Numbered from the stretch's first letter, positions 23,527 through 32,983 are shown. The stretch: 64,000 nt of DNA from Actinomycetota bacterium (GCA_963169665.1 CAUJET010000113.1:34920-98919); one strand, 5' to 3'. The notes: generated from the letters alone by a model not told the origin. Translations and numbers: made by a program.

Positions 23527-24699
23527 ATGCAGGCGGAGACCCCACACAACCGGCGGCGGATGGACATGGCCGACGTCAGTCGACGACTCCTCGGGCGGGA
23601 GGAACGCTCGGAGCTCAGCGACGCAGCTCGTTCGCTCGTCGAGGGTCGGAACGTGCTCGTCACGGGAGCGGCTGGCTCGATCGGCAGCGAGATCGTGCGT
23701 CAGCTCACACCCCTCGGCGCACACGTCTATCTGCTCGACCACGACGAGTCGAGGTTGCACTCCCTGCACCTCGAGCTCAGTGGCAGCGGTCTGCTCGACA
23801 GCGACACCGTCGTACTGGCCGACATTCGCGATCGACGCCGGCTCCATCGGGTCTTCGCCGACCTCGCACCCGATGTGGTGTTCCACGCCGCTGCGCACAA
23901 GCATCTGCAGCTCCTCGAGCGAGCGCCGGCCGAGGCTGTCAAGACCAACGTGTACGGCACCCAGAACGTCGTCGACGCCTCGCTCGCAGCAGGCGTGGAG
24001 CGCTTCGTCCTGATCTCCACCGACAAGGCGGCCGAACCGAGCTCGGTGCTCGGCGCGTCGAAGCTCCTGTCGGAGTACGTGCTCCAGGGCGTCGCCCATC
24101 ACGGGATGCGCGTCGCATCGGTCCGATTCGGCAACGTGCTGGGGAGCCGGGGGTCGTTGCTCGACACGCTCCGTTGGCAGCTGGCCAACGGGCTGCCGGT
24201 CACCATCACCCATCCCGAGGTGACCCGCTACTTCATGTCGATCCCCGAGGCCGTGGGCCTCGTGCTCGAAGCCGGGTTGTTGGCCGACTGCGGCGAGACC
24301 TACGTCCTCGACATGGGCGACCCGATCCGGATCGTCGACATCGTCGAACGGTTCAGCGACCTCACGGGCTGGCCGGTGGCGTCGTACCGGTTCAGCGGTC
24401 TGCGGCCCGGAGAGAAGCTGCACGAGGTGCTGGCGGGTTCGCACGAGTCGCAGTTCCCCACCGGTCACCCCCGCATCAGCGTGATCCCGCCGAACTTGTC
24501 GGGGCGACGTCTCGAGGTGTTCTTCGACCTCCTGATGCCCCTGTTCCGGGCCGCGTTGCACGACCGCGACGAGTTCATCCGAGACCTGCTGGTCGACGGT
24601 GTCGCGGCGATGCGGACGGCGGCTGACGCCGTCGCGCACGTCGCACCGGATGCGCACGTCGCACCGGTCGGGCCGGTCGAGGTGCTGTTGCCCGCCTGA
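23527..24699 (+). CDS. CapD-like NDP-sugar dehydratase/epimerase
   Basis: A 390-residue extended SDR of the polysaccharide biosynthesis protein (CapD/FlaA1/PseB) family. It has VLVTGAAGSIGSEIVRQL, FHAAAHKHLQLLERAP, the STDKA motif, and GSRGSLLDTLRWQL, HPEVTRYFMSIPEAVGL and FSGLRPGEKLHEVL. Typical reactions are 4,6-dehydration with or without C5 epimerisation of UDP-GlcNAc. It lacks the transmembrane N-terminus of long CapD proteins, so it is the short soluble type. Start is uncertain; ATGs at 23563 and 23569 are also possible. The C-terminus has a short AHVAPDAHVAPVGPV repeat. It is 10 bp from the glycosyltransferase. Confidence 0.85.
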   Translation: MQAETPHNRRRMDMADVSRRLLGREERSELSDAARSLVEGRNVLVTGAAGSIGSEIVRQLTPLGAHVYLLDHDESRLHSLHLELSGSGLLDSDTVVLADIRDRRRLHRVFADLAPDVVFHAAAHKHLQLLERAPAEAVKTNVYGTQNVVDASLAAGVERFVLISTDKAAEPSSVLGASKLLSEYVLQGVAHHGMRVASVRFGNVLGSRGSLLDTLRWQLANGLPVTITHPEVTRYFMSIPEAVGLVLEAGLLADCGETYVLDMGDPIRIVDIVERFSDLTGWPVASYRFSGLRPGEKLHEVLAGSHESQFPTGHPRISVIPPNLSGRRLEVFFDLLMPLFRAALHDRDEFIRDLLVDGVAAMRTAADAVAHVAPDAHVAPVGPVEVLLPA

Positions 24700-24709
24700 T
24701 GGTGACCTG

Positions 24710-25957
24710 ATGTCCGCACTCGAGTGGCTCACGATGCTGGTGTTGTTCGCACCGGCGGTGCTGCTCGCACTCTCGGAGATGTCGCCGAACCTGCGCGCGT
24801 CGCGGCACGCCCGGCTCACGGTCGATCGCAACAGCCGGCGCATCGAGAACTTCACCGTGATCGTGCCGATCTACGGCCACATCAAGTACCTGACGAACGT
24901 CGACTACCTGCGTCAGTACGGCGAGCGGGTGCTGATCACCACGACCACCGCCGAGACCGACGAGTTCAACGCTGCGATCGAGGAGGTCTGCGCCCGGGAA
25001 GGCTTCCGGATCTTCAGGGGCCACGTGCCAGGACGCTCGGTCGGTGGTACGGGTGGGAAGAAGTCGACCGGTGGTGTGGTGCGCGAGATCATCGTTCGTG
25101 ACGCGCTCGCGGCGGTGGAGCACCCGTACGTGGTGTGCATCGACGCCGACACCGAGACCGAGTTGCCGCTGTCGCTCCTCGTCGGCGGGTTGGAGGCCGG
25201 TTCGTTCGATGTCGCCTCGGTGCGCCTGCAGGCGCAGAACCAGACCAACATGATCGAACGGCTCCAGGGGCACGAGTACCGGACGGCGATGCGCCTGCGG
25301 GTGCTGATGCCGTGGCTGGTGTCGGGAGCGTGCCACGTGCTGCGCACCCGCGTGCATCGCGAGATCATGCACGCCCACTCGACCTTCTTCCAGGGCAACG
25401 ACGTCGAGGTGGGAGTGCTGGGTGACGCGCTGAAGTACCGCGTCGGCCACGTGCCGTTCGTAGTGCCCACGATCGTGCCCAGCACGTTCGGCGCCTGGTT
25501 CCGGCAGCGGTTGGCGTGGTCGGGTGGCGAGGCGCGGCTGTTCGTCGTGAACCTCTACCTGGTGCGGTGGCATCCGACGCTGTTCCTGTACGGATTCCTG
25601 TCTCTCGTGACCACCCCGCTGCGGTGGTACTACCTCATCAATCCGACGTGGCCCGTGGCTGCGGCGGTCGCCACCTACCTGCTGACGATGGCGTGGGTGA
25701 ACCGACGTGACTTCGATGTGGCGCTGCTGCTGATGCCGCTGTACCTGCTGTTCATCAGCCTCGTCGTCGTGCCCCTCGGGGTGTACACGTACGTGAAGAT
25801 GGCCTGGGCCGATCGGAAGGTCGGGTTGATCCGCCGCATGCGCGGCCATGGTCCGCTCCCCGGCGAGCCGCCGTCAGCGCGCGATGAGACGCTCGGCTAC
25901 GTTCCACGGACGCTCGTGACGGAGTCGATCGCCGGGGGCTGGAACCGCCCGATCTGA
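24710..25957 (+). CDS. Membrane-bound family 2 glycosyltransferase
   Basis: A 415-residue processive-type GT2. One N-terminal transmembrane segment is followed by the catalytic domain with VIVPIYGHIKYL, the metal-binding DADTETELP, the acceptor region GNDVEVGV, and RQRLAWSGGEAR, the position of the QxxRW motif though with Ala in place of Arg. Three or four C-terminal membrane helices follow. Relatives make hyaluronan, chitin, cellulose-like or other polysaccharides. With the CapD-like enzyme 10 bp upstream, a surface polysaccharide role is likely. Confidence 0.82.
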   Translation: MSALEWLTMLVLFAPAVLLALSEMSPNLRASRHARLTVDRNSRRIENFTVIVPIYGHIKYLTNVDYLRQYGERVLITTTTAETDEFNAAIEEVCAREGFRIFRGHVPGRSVGGTGGKKSTGGVVREIIVRDALAAVEHPYVVCIDADTETELPLSLLVGGLEAGSFDVASVRLQAQNQTNMIERLQGHEYRTAMRLRVLMPWLVSGACHVLRTRVHREIMHAHSTFFQGNDVEVGVLGDALKYRVGHVPFVVPTIVPSTFGAWFRQRLAWSGGEARLFVVNLYLVRWHPTLFLYGFLSLVTTPLRWYYLINPTWPVAAAVATYLLTMAWVNRRDFDVALLLMPLYLLFISLVVVPLGVYTYVKMAWADRKVGLIRRMRGHGPLPGEPPSARDETLGYVPRTLVTESIAGGWNRPI

Positions 25958-25996
25958 GGCTGACCGAACCAGTCTGACCGCGCGGCCGGGACCGGC

Positions 25997-27211
25997 TCAG
26001 GCGCCGGCGACCGCTGCCAGCGTGTCGACGATGCGGCCGACCTGGTCGTCGGTGATCACGAGCGGCGGGCAGAACGTGAGCGTGTCGGTGTTGATCGCCC
26101 GGCAGATCACGCCGCGGCGGAGCATCTCGTCGCGGATCGTCATCGCGTTCTGGTCGGGGCGGAGGCCGGCCGCCCACATGGCGCCCTCGCCGCGGGTGTG
26201 GTCGATCACGCCGTCGGCCGCGAGCGACCGGAGGCCACCGCTCAGCTGGGCGCCCACGTGCGTGGCGCGCTCGACCAGGCCCTCGCGACGCATGATCGCC
26301 AGGTTGGTGAGTGCGGCAACACAGGCGACCGGGTGACCGGAGTAGGTGAAGCCGTGGCGCAGGAAGAAGTCGGGGTCGCGCTCGAGCGCTGCTCGCGGGC
26401 CGGGGCCGACGAACACGCCGCCGAGCGGCTGGTACCCGGAGGTGACGCCTTTCGCGAACGTGACCAGGTCGGGGCGAACGCCGAAGTGGTGGGCGGCGAA
26501 CCAGCTGCCGAGGCGGCCGTAACCGGTGATGACCTCGTCGAAGATGAGGTAGGCGCCGTGCTGGTCGCACAGCTTGCGCAGCGACTGGAGGTAGCCCTCC
26601 TGAGGCGGGTAGATGCCGGCCGCGCCCTGCACGGGCTCGGTGAGGACGGCCGCGATCGTGTCGCTGTGCTGAGCCATCAACGACGCCAGACCTTCGACGT
26701 CGTCGGCCGGCACCTGCACCACGTCGGCCACGAACGGACCGAAGTTCTCGCGATTCGGGGCGATGCCCTGGGCGCTGGTGCCGCCGTAGTTCACGCCGTG
26801 GTAGCCGCGGGTGCGGGAGATGATGAGCTTGCGCTGGGGCTGGCCCGCCTGCACGTGGGCGATGCGGGCGAGCTTCATGGCGGTGTCGACCGCCTCGGAG
26901 CCCGAGCAGCACAGGAACACGCGGCTGTCGTCCATCGGGGCGATGCCGTGCAACTCGGTCGCCAACTGCTCGGCCGGATCGTTGGTGAACGGGTCGAAAC
27001 AGCTGTACGCGGCGATGACGCGCGCCTGGGCGGAGATCGCGTCGGCGATCTCGTCGCGCCCGTGTCCCACGGCGCAGTACCAGAGGCTCGCCATGCCGTC
27101 GACGAGCTCGTTGCCGTCGCTGTCCCAGACGAGTGCCCCCTCACCCCGCACGATACGGACGAACGACTCCCGGGTGGGCTTGGCGAAGGGATGCAAGAAG
27201 GCTGACGGCAC
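25997..27211 (-). CDS. Class III aminotransferase
   Basis: A 404-residue PLP aminotransferase. LVDGMASLWYCAVGHGRDEIADA, CCSGSEAVDTAMKLAR, GYHGVNYGGTSAQG, LIFDEVITGYGRLGSWFA and TFAKGVTSGYQPLGG (Schiff-base Lys) define the omega-amino acid/pyruvate subgroup (beta-alanine, taurine, putrescine or gamma-aminobutyrate donors). The GTG start is chosen because TACGGT on the minus strand (27220-27225) lies 8 nt upstream. It is divergent from the kinase operon over just 39 bp. An amine-donor role would match the other amine enzymes, which is inference. Confidence 0.87.
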   Translation of the reverse strand: MPSAFLHPFAKPTRESFVRIVRGEGALVWDSDGNELVDGMASLWYCAVGHGRDEIADAISAQARVIAAYSCFDPFTNDPAEQLATELHGIAPMDDSRVFLCCSGSEAVDTAMKLARIAHVQAGQPQRKLIISRTRGYHGVNYGGTSAQGIAPNRENFGPFVADVVQVPADDVEGLASLMAQHSDTIAAVLTEPVQGAAGIYPPQEGYLQSLRKLCDQHGAYLIFDEVITGYGRLGSWFAAHHFGVRPDLVTFAKGVTSGYQPLGGVFVGPGPRAALERDPDFFLRHGFTYSGHPVACVAALTNLAIMRREGLVERATHVGAQLSGGLRSLAADGVIDHTRGEGAMWAAGLRPDQNAMTIRDEMLRRGVICRAINTDTLTFCPPLVITDDQVGRIVDTLAAVAGA

Positions 27212-27250
27212 GGCCCGCGACCGTAGCAAGCGGCGCCTACACTTCTGCTG
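27212..27250. promoter_or_regulatory. Overlapping divergent promoters: aminotransferase and signalling operon
   Basis: The 39 bp between two divergent GTG starts contain TACGGT on the minus strand (27220-27225, 8 nt from the aminotransferase) and TACACT on the plus strand (27238-27243, 7 nt from glnX). The expected -35 of glnX falls on the aminotransferase -10. Both mRNAs should be leaderless, and the two units may be oppositely regulated. Confidence 0.6.
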
Positions 27251-28567
27251 GTGGCGACCCTCACGCGTTCGACGGGCAGGTTCGCGGGCTCGGCGGCCAC
27301 CTGGATCCGGCAGACCGTCGCACTCCGTTCCGCCGACTCGCCCACCAAGCTCCGCCTGGCCATGGTCGTCACCGTGCTCGCTGCGTTGCTGCTGTCGATC
27401 GCCGGCTGGTACTCGATCGACCGGCGCGACACCGCGATCGGCGACGCCGCCCGCGCCGCGGAGCAGTTGATCCAGGTGCAGGACGTGCGGGTGCAGGTCG
27501 TGCAGGCCGACTCGATCGCCTCCAACGCCTACCTCGTGGGTGGTCAGGAAGCGGCCGATCAGCGGGCCGAGTACGACTCGCGCATCGCCGCCGCTGCCGC
27601 CGGTCTGCTGGTGGCCGTCCAGGGCGCGACGAGCGTCGACGCCACGGAGCTCGAATCCGTGAACCAGCGGTTGGCGGTGTACGTCGGCCTCGTCGAGCAG
27701 GCCAGGGCCAACAACCGGCAGGGCTTCCCGGTCGGCGCCGCCTACCAGCGCCAGGCCCGGGCGATCGCCTCGGTGCTGGTCGACTCCCTGCGGACCGTCG
27801 AGCAGAGCACCCGACAGCGCGTCGACGACAGCATGGCCAGGGCACATCGGGCCAGCTGGACGCTGATCGTCGCCGGTCTCCTCGTGCTGGTCGCCCTCGT
27901 CGTCGGGTCGTGGTGGCTGGCGGTGCGCTGGCGCCGGCTCGTGAACGTGCCGCTCGCGATCGCCGGCGTCATCGTCGTGCTCGTCCTCACCGTCGGGCTC
28001 GGCGTGAACGGCCGTGCCGTGTCGAAGGCGGGCGATGCCGTGCGTGGCCCGTTGTCCGCTGCCGATCTGGTGGCGCAGGCGCGCGCTGCAGGTTTCGACG
28101 CGCGGTCGAGCGAGGCACTCACCCTCATCAACCGTGGCAACGGTGCCGCCTACGAGACCGGATGGCAGCTGTCGTCGAGCATCGTCGCCGAAGCGCTCCT
28201 CCGGTCGTGCGACAGCTACGGGGTCGGCTGTGGTGCGGTGCTGTCGTACGAGGCCTACGCCGACAGCCACGCCATGGTTCGCTCGCTCGACGACGCCGGC
28301 GACTGGGATCGAGCCGTCGAACTCGCCACGGCGGGCAGCCTCGATGCCCTCGTGCAGCAGTCGGGCTCGAATCCGCCCGCCGACTTCGACGCGTTCGCCG
28401 TGGCGTCCAGCGACGAACTCGTCGAGCAGTCGACGACCGCGTCGCAGGCCTTCGACGACGCCGACGCCCAACTCCTCGTCCTCCGGTGGATCGTGGTGGC
28501 GGCAGGGCTGGCGATCGCTGCGCTCGCCTTCACCGGCTACGAGCGACGACTTCGGGAGTACCGATGA
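27251..28567 (+). CDS. glnX: GlnX-like membrane signal transducer
   Basis: A 438-residue membrane protein with four predicted transmembrane segments (about 35-55, 203-222, 235-254 and 412-432). They leave two extracytoplasmic alanine-rich helical regions (56-200 and 256-410), the second with a CDSYGVGCG cysteine pair. In Corynebacterium and Mycobacterium, glnX-glnH-pknG encode a membrane transducer, an amino-acid binding lipoprotein and a kinase that controls 2-oxoglutarate metabolism. I call GlnX from topology and position, not from a diagnostic motif. First gene of a seven-gene operon; leaderless GTG start. Its TGA overlaps the glnH ATG. Confidence 0.72.
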   Translation: MATLTRSTGRFAGSAATWIRQTVALRSADSPTKLRLAMVVTVLAALLLSIAGWYSIDRRDTAIGDAARAAEQLIQVQDVRVQVVQADSIASNAYLVGGQEAADQRAEYDSRIAAAAAGLLVAVQGATSVDATELESVNQRLAVYVGLVEQARANNRQGFPVGAAYQRQARAIASVLVDSLRTVEQSTRQRVDDSMARAHRASWTLIVAGLLVLVALVVGSWWLAVRWRRLVNVPLAIAGVIVVLVLTVGLGVNGRAVSKAGDAVRGPLSAADLVAQARAAGFDARSSEALTLINRGNGAAYETGWQLSSSIVAEALLRSCDSYGVGCGAVLSYEAYADSHAMVRSLDDAGDWDRAVELATAGSLDALVQQSGSNPPADFDAFAVASSDELVEQSTTASQAFDDADAQLLVLRWIVVAAGLAIAALAFTGYERRLREYR

Positions 28568-29580
28568 ACGCACGCACACGAGGTCGGAGGTGGCCCGCCG
28601 CTGTCTGCGCGTTGGGCATGGTCGTCGGCGCCGCCTGTTCCGGCGACGCCACGCTGCCCGACGAGGTTGCCGGCTCGATCGCCGAGGCGACCACCACGCC
28701 GACCACCGCCGCGCCGGCCTGCCCCGACCCGTCTGCGTACGCGTCGATGACCTACGAGCCGCTCGAGGTCCTTCCCGAACCGGGTGACATGCCCGACGGC
28801 ACCACGATGGCGGAGATCCAGGACCGTGGCCAGCTCGTGGTGGGCGTCTCGGCCGACACGTTGCTGTTCGGCTCGCGCAACCCGCTCAACGGCGACATCG
28901 AGGGCTTCGACATCGACGTCCTGAAGACCGTCGCCCGCGCGATCTTCGGCGACGGCGGCGAGGAACGCATCGTCTACAAGGTGATCACCTACGCCCAGCG
29001 GCTCCCGTCGCTCGAGGCGGGCGACGTCGACATCGTGGCGCACACGATGACGATCAACTGCAACCGCTGGCTGCGCATCGCGTTCTCGTCCGTCTACTAC
29101 CAAGCCGGCCAGAAGGTGCTGGTGAAGGACAAGGAGCGGTTCCCCGACGTGTTCGCCCTGCGCGACGCCGGCGCCCGAGTGTGTGCGCCCGAGGGCAGCA
29201 CCAACATCGACGAGATCAGCAAGGCCGAGTACGCCGGGGTGATCGTGGTGCCGAAGCCCGACATCAGCGACTGCCTGGTCGCGATGCAGCAGGGCCAGGC
29301 CGACGCCACCACCGGGGACGACACGGTGCTCGCCGGCTTCGCCGCGCAGGACCCGAGCACCGAGCTCGTCGGTGACGCGTTCACCCAGGAGCCCTACGGC
29401 CTCGGCATGAACCTCGACGATTCCGATCTCGTGCAGTTCGTCAACGCCGTGCTCGACCAGGCCCGCGCCGACGGCACGCTCGAGCAGATCGCCCGCACCT
29501 GGCTGGTCGACACCGGGGCTCTCGACGCGGAGGACGTGCCGCCCGTGCCCGAACCCGACTACACGAGGGCGTTGCCGTGA
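28564..29580 (+). CDS. glnH: GlnH-like periplasmic amino-acid-binding lipoprotein
   Basis: A 338-residue lipoprotein: signal peptide ending VVGAAC with Cys25 as the lipid anchor, a Thr/Ala linker, then a solute-binding domain (SBP_bac_3). QLVVGVSADTLLFGSRNPLNGDIEGFDIDVLKTVARAIFG is the family opening; NCNRWLRIAFSSVYYQAGQKVLV and GDDTVLAGFAAQDPSTELVGDAFTQEPYGLGMN follow. No ABC permease or ATPase is nearby, so it is more likely a sensor for GlnX/PknG than a transporter subunit. In characterised systems GlnH senses aspartate or glutamate. Starts within the glnX stop (ATGA) and ends within the next start (GTGA). Confidence 0.85.
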   Translation: MNARTRGRRWPAAVCALGMVVGAACSGDATLPDEVAGSIAEATTTPTTAAPACPDPSAYASMTYEPLEVLPEPGDMPDGTTMAEIQDRGQLVVGVSADTLLFGSRNPLNGDIEGFDIDVLKTVARAIFGDGGEERIVYKVITYAQRLPSLEAGDVDIVAHTMTINCNRWLRIAFSSVYYQAGQKVLVKDKERFPDVFALRDAGARVCAPEGSTNIDEISKAEYAGVIVVPKPDISDCLVAMQQGQADATTGDDTVLAGFAAQDPSTELVGDAFTQEPYGLGMNLDDSDLVQFVNAVLDQARADGTLEQIARTWLVDTGALDAEDVPPVPEPDYTRALP

Positions 29581-30710
29581 GTGCACGCCGCGGCGCACGG
29601 GCCGATCTCCCCGCCGTGCTGGCGCAGTGGGACGAGTGGCTGTCGACGGCCACCGACCGCCTGATGAGCCTGGACGAGCGCGTCACCGCAGTGGGCGACG
29701 ATCTCCCCGACCACGCTCGGGCCTCGCTGGACGTCGCTGCGGCGTTCCTGTGCCGCAAGGCGATCGGCACCCGCGTCGACGCGATCCGTGCAGACCCCGG
29801 ACAGGCCGTGGCGCTCAGCGCCCAGCCGGTCACCGACGACCACGGCGCCGCAGTCGCCGCCGACCTCAGCACCGCTGCCGCGCTGCTGGGCGGGATCCTC
29901 GACCGCGTGGAGACGGCCGTCGTCGGGGCCGAATCGGCGCATGCCACCCTCGCCACCGACCGCACCGCGGCCGGCGCCGATCTCGCGGTCGCGGAACGAC
30001 TCGCCGGCGAGCTCGGTCACTACGTACAGCGCTGCGCCGCCGCCCGGGCCCGCGCCGACGCCGCCGGACGTGCACCCGGGGAATGGCGTGCGCTCGCCGT
30101 CGAGGCGGCGGCGCTGCGGATCGAGCTCGAACGCATCGACGGGGTGCGGCGTACGTCTTTCGAGCGCTGGCGAGCGCTCCCGACGACGCTCGAGGCGCTG
30201 CGCACGCGGGAAGCCGAGGTGCGCGACACGGTCGAGAGCGTCCGGTCGAAGGTCGAACCCGTGCCGGTGCTCGCGGTGCCGTCGGTCGACGCTCTCGGCG
30301 CGGTCCGGCCCGTCGAGGAACTCGAGGCGATGCCGTGGCCAGCGGCGCGGGTCGCGATGGAGCCGTTCCTGCTGCGGGTCGACCGGCTGGGTGCCGCGTT
30401 CGACGAGGTCGCCACACGGTTCAGCGCGGTCCTGGAACGCCGCAACGAACTGCGCGGCCTGCTGCACGCCTTCCGCGACAAGGCCGGTGGGTCGGGTCTC
30501 GCTGAAGACGCGACGCTCGAGCCGCTGCTGCGCGCCGCCGAGCAAGAGCTCTGGTCGGCGCCGTGCAACGTCGACGCTGCTGCCGAGCTCGTGCAGTCGT
30601 ACACCGATGCGGTGAACGCGGCGATCGTCGCACGCACGCCGGCGGCGGGATCGGTCGGCGGCTTCGGCCGGAGCCGCGATGGCCGCGACGGCAGAGGGGG
30701 AGGACGCTGA
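29577..30710 (+). CDS. Uncharacterised helical protein of the PknG operon
   Basis: A 377-residue cytoplasmic protein that I do not recognise. It is almost entirely helical, rich in Ala, Arg, Glu and Leu, with coiled-coil-like stretches around 90-215 (DRVETAVVGAESAHATLATD, ELERIDGVRRTSFERW) and 250-345 (FDEVATRFSAVLERRNELRGLLHAFRDKAGG). It ends in a Gly/Arg-rich disordered tail. There is no signal peptide, membrane segment, zinc ribbon or catalytic motif. It is sealed between glnH (GTGA overlap) and pknG (TGATG overlap), which argues for stoichiometric expression with the kinase, perhaps as scaffold or as the cytoplasmic link between GlnX and PknG. Confidence 0.7.
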   Translation: MSARRGARADLPAVLAQWDEWLSTATDRLMSLDERVTAVGDDLPDHARASLDVAAAFLCRKAIGTRVDAIRADPGQAVALSAQPVTDDHGAAVAADLSTAAALLGGILDRVETAVVGAESAHATLATDRTAAGADLAVAERLAGELGHYVQRCAAARARADAAGRAPGEWRALAVEAAALRIELERIDGVRRTSFERWRALPTTLEALRTREAEVRDTVESVRSKVEPVPVLAVPSVDALGAVRPVEELEAMPWPAARVAMEPFLLRVDRLGAAFDEVATRFSAVLERRNELRGLLHAFRDKAGGSGLAEDATLEPLLRAAEQELWSAPCNVDAAAELVQSYTDAVNAAIVARTPAAGSVGGFGRSRDGRDGRGGGR

Positions 30711-32983
30711 TGCGCTGTGCCCAGCCCGGATGCACCGGCACGGTCGTCGACGGCTACTGCGACGTCTGCGGCATGGCAGCGGCGAGTTCGCCGAGTCCGT
30801 CTGCTGCTGGTGGCGGGAGTGGTGGTGCCGCGGCATCGACCCCACCCGCCGCCTCCGGCTCACCCGCAGGCCCGGCGTCCACGCGGTCGAGTGCCGTGTC
30901 GTCGCGGGTCAGTACCGTCACCAACCGGCTCGGCCAGGTGCCGCTCGGCTCGGCGCGCAGCGTCAGCGGGAGTCGGCCCACGCGCCGTCTCGGCAGCAGG
31001 GCCGGTGCGTCACGTCTCGGCGCCGGGCTGATCGAGATCCCGTCGGTGCCGATCCTCGATCCGCGCCAGGCGCTCATGGATCCGCCCGCCGTCGCCGAGG
31101 ACAAGCGGTTCTGCTCGGTGTGCCAGGCGCCGGTCGGCCGCGCTCGCGACGGGTCGCCCGGGCGCACGAAGGGGTTCTGTCCGAAGTGCCGGACCCCATT
31201 CGACTTCGACCCCAAGCTGTCGCCCGGCACGTTGCTCGGCGGCCAGTACGAGATCGTCGGCTGCCTCGCCCACGGTGGCATGGGCTGGATCTACCTCGCC
31301 CGCGACCGCAACGTGAACGACCGCTGGGTCGTGGTGAAGGGCCTGTTGAACGCGGGCGACCCCGATGCGTTCCGGGCGGCCGTGGCGGAGAAGCAGTTCC
31401 TCGCCGAGGTCGAGCATCCGATCATCGTCGAGATCTACAACTTCGTCGCCGCGCCCGACGGCGCCTCGTACATCATCATGGAGTACGTCGGCGGCCAGTC
31501 GCTCAACAACCTGTTGAAGAGCAGGATGAAGGAGCAGGGCGGTCGCTTCTCGCCGATCCCGGTCGACCAGGCGCTGGCCTACGCGATCGAGGTGCTGCCG
31601 GCCTTTTCATACCTACACGGCCTGGGGCTGCTGTACTGCGACTTCAAGCCCGCCAACGTGATCCAGGTGGGCGACGGCATCAAGCTGATCGACCTCGGCG
31701 GCGTGCGGCGCATCGACGACGACGTGTCACCGATCTACGGCACCGTGGGGTTCCAGGCGCCCGAGGTGCCCTCGGCGGGCACGTCGATCCCGAGCGACAT
31801 CTACACGATCGCGCGCACCATCGCGGTCCTGGTGTTCGAGTTCCGCGGCTACCAGAACCAGTTCGCCGACGCGCTGCCGTCGCCCGACGACGTGCCGTTG
31901 TTCGCCGAGCACGATTCGCTGTACCGGCTGCTGCTGCGTGCGACGGCGCCGCGACCGGAGGACCGCTTCCAGAGCGCCGAGGAGATGCGACTGCAGCTGC
32001 TGGGCGTGCTCCGCGAGGTGACCGCAGCGTCGGCCGGTGCGGTCACCCGGAGCATCCCGTCGACGGTGTTCGAGACGCCGACGGTGGCGGGCGACCGGCT
32101 CGACTGGAACGACCTGCCGCGCCTGCTGCCCGATCCCGATGATGCCAACGCGACCTGGCTGCAGGCGATCACCACCGACGACCCGCTGCAGCGTCGCGAC
32201 CTGCTGGCGAGTGCGCCGACGTCGTCGCCGATGGTCTCGTTGGAGCGGGCGTACGCGTCGCTGGCGCTCGGTGACGCAGCCGCCGCGTGGGCTGCAGCCG
32301 ACGAGGTGCTGGCAGCCGATCCGTGGGACTGGCGTGGTGTGTGGATGCAGGGTCTGGTCGCGCTGTTCAACGGCCATCCGGGCGATGCGGTCGGCGCGTT
32401 CAACACGGTCTACGGCACACTGCCGGGCGAGCTCGCGCCGAAGCTGGCACTGGCGCGGGCATGCGAGTTGTCGGGCGACCTCGACGTGGCCGACCGCCTC
32501 TACGGCGTGTGCGCTCGTACCGACGCGGCCTACGTGGCGCCGGCGCTGTTCGGCCGGGCGCGTGTCGCGTCGGCGGCAGAACGGACGACGGATGCACTCG
32601 CCGCGCTCGACCAGATCCCGGCCACCAGCCGAGCCTTCGGCGAGTCGCGGCGCAAGCGGGCGATGCTGTTGGCGACGGTGCCCGACGAACGTCGGACGCT
32701 GCAGACCCTCGACGCCGCTGCCGGCGAGCTCGCCCAGGCGACGATCGAGCCACGCGAGCGTGCATCGCTGCGTATCGACATCCTCGCCGCAGCGCTCGCC
32801 GAGGTGCTCGAGGGTGGACCGGTGTCCGGCGCGCTGGTGGGAGGCATCCCGGCCACGGAGGCCGACCTGCGGACCGGGCTCGAGACCGCGTATCGGGAGG
32901 CGGCCTCGCTCGAACCCGATCGGCAGCGACGCGTCGAACTCGTCGACCAGGCCAACCGCGTCCGCATGCGGACGCTCACGTGA
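30710..32983 (+). CDS. pknG: Serine/threonine protein kinase PknG
   Basis: A 757-residue PknG. Order: an N-terminal zinc ribbon (Cys3, Cys8, Cys17, Cys20), a Ser/Pro/Ala-rich linker, a rubredoxin-like module (Cys135, Cys138, Cys157, Cys160), kinase domain about 175-440, then a TPR region to the end. Kinase residues: GGMGWIYLARDRNVN (P-loop), Lys210 in VVVKG, Asp311 in YCDFKPANVI and the DLG form of the metal site (Asp328), all as in mycobacterial PknG. PknG phosphorylates the FHA protein GarA/OdhI to redirect 2-oxoglutarate flux. Here no GarA with the N-terminal ETTS motif is seen, but an FHA protein ends the operon. Confidence 0.93.
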   Translation: MRCAQPGCTGTVVDGYCDVCGMAAASSPSPSAAGGGSGGAAASTPPAASGSPAGPASTRSSAVSSRVSTVTNRLGQVPLGSARSVSGSRPTRRLGSRAGASRLGAGLIEIPSVPILDPRQALMDPPAVAEDKRFCSVCQAPVGRARDGSPGRTKGFCPKCRTPFDFDPKLSPGTLLGGQYEIVGCLAHGGMGWIYLARDRNVNDRWVVVKGLLNAGDPDAFRAAVAEKQFLAEVEHPIIVEIYNFVAAPDGASYIIMEYVGGQSLNNLLKSRMKEQGGRFSPIPVDQALAYAIEVLPAFSYLHGLGLLYCDFKPANVIQVGDGIKLIDLGGVRRIDDDVSPIYGTVGFQAPEVPSAGTSIPSDIYTIARTIAVLVFEFRGYQNQFADALPSPDDVPLFAEHDSLYRLLLRATAPRPEDRFQSAEEMRLQLLGVLREVTAASAGAVTRSIPSTVFETPTVAGDRLDWNDLPRLLPDPDDANATWLQAITTDDPLQRRDLLASAPTSSPMVSLERAYASLALGDAAAAWAAADEVLAADPWDWRGVWMQGLVALFNGHPGDAVGAFNTVYGTLPGELAPKLALARACELSGDLDVADRLYGVCARTDAAYVAPALFGRARVASAAERTTDALAALDQIPATSRAFGESRRKRAMLLATVPDERRTLQTLDAAAGELAQATIEPRERASLRIDILAAALAEVLEGGPVSGALVGGIPATEADLRTGLETAYREAASLEPDRQRRVELVDQANRVRMRTLT

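Noticed and set aside
28564-29580. Glutamine ABC transporter binding protein
   Set aside because: No permease or ATPase gene is adjacent; the position between GlnX and PknG genes fits a sensor role better.
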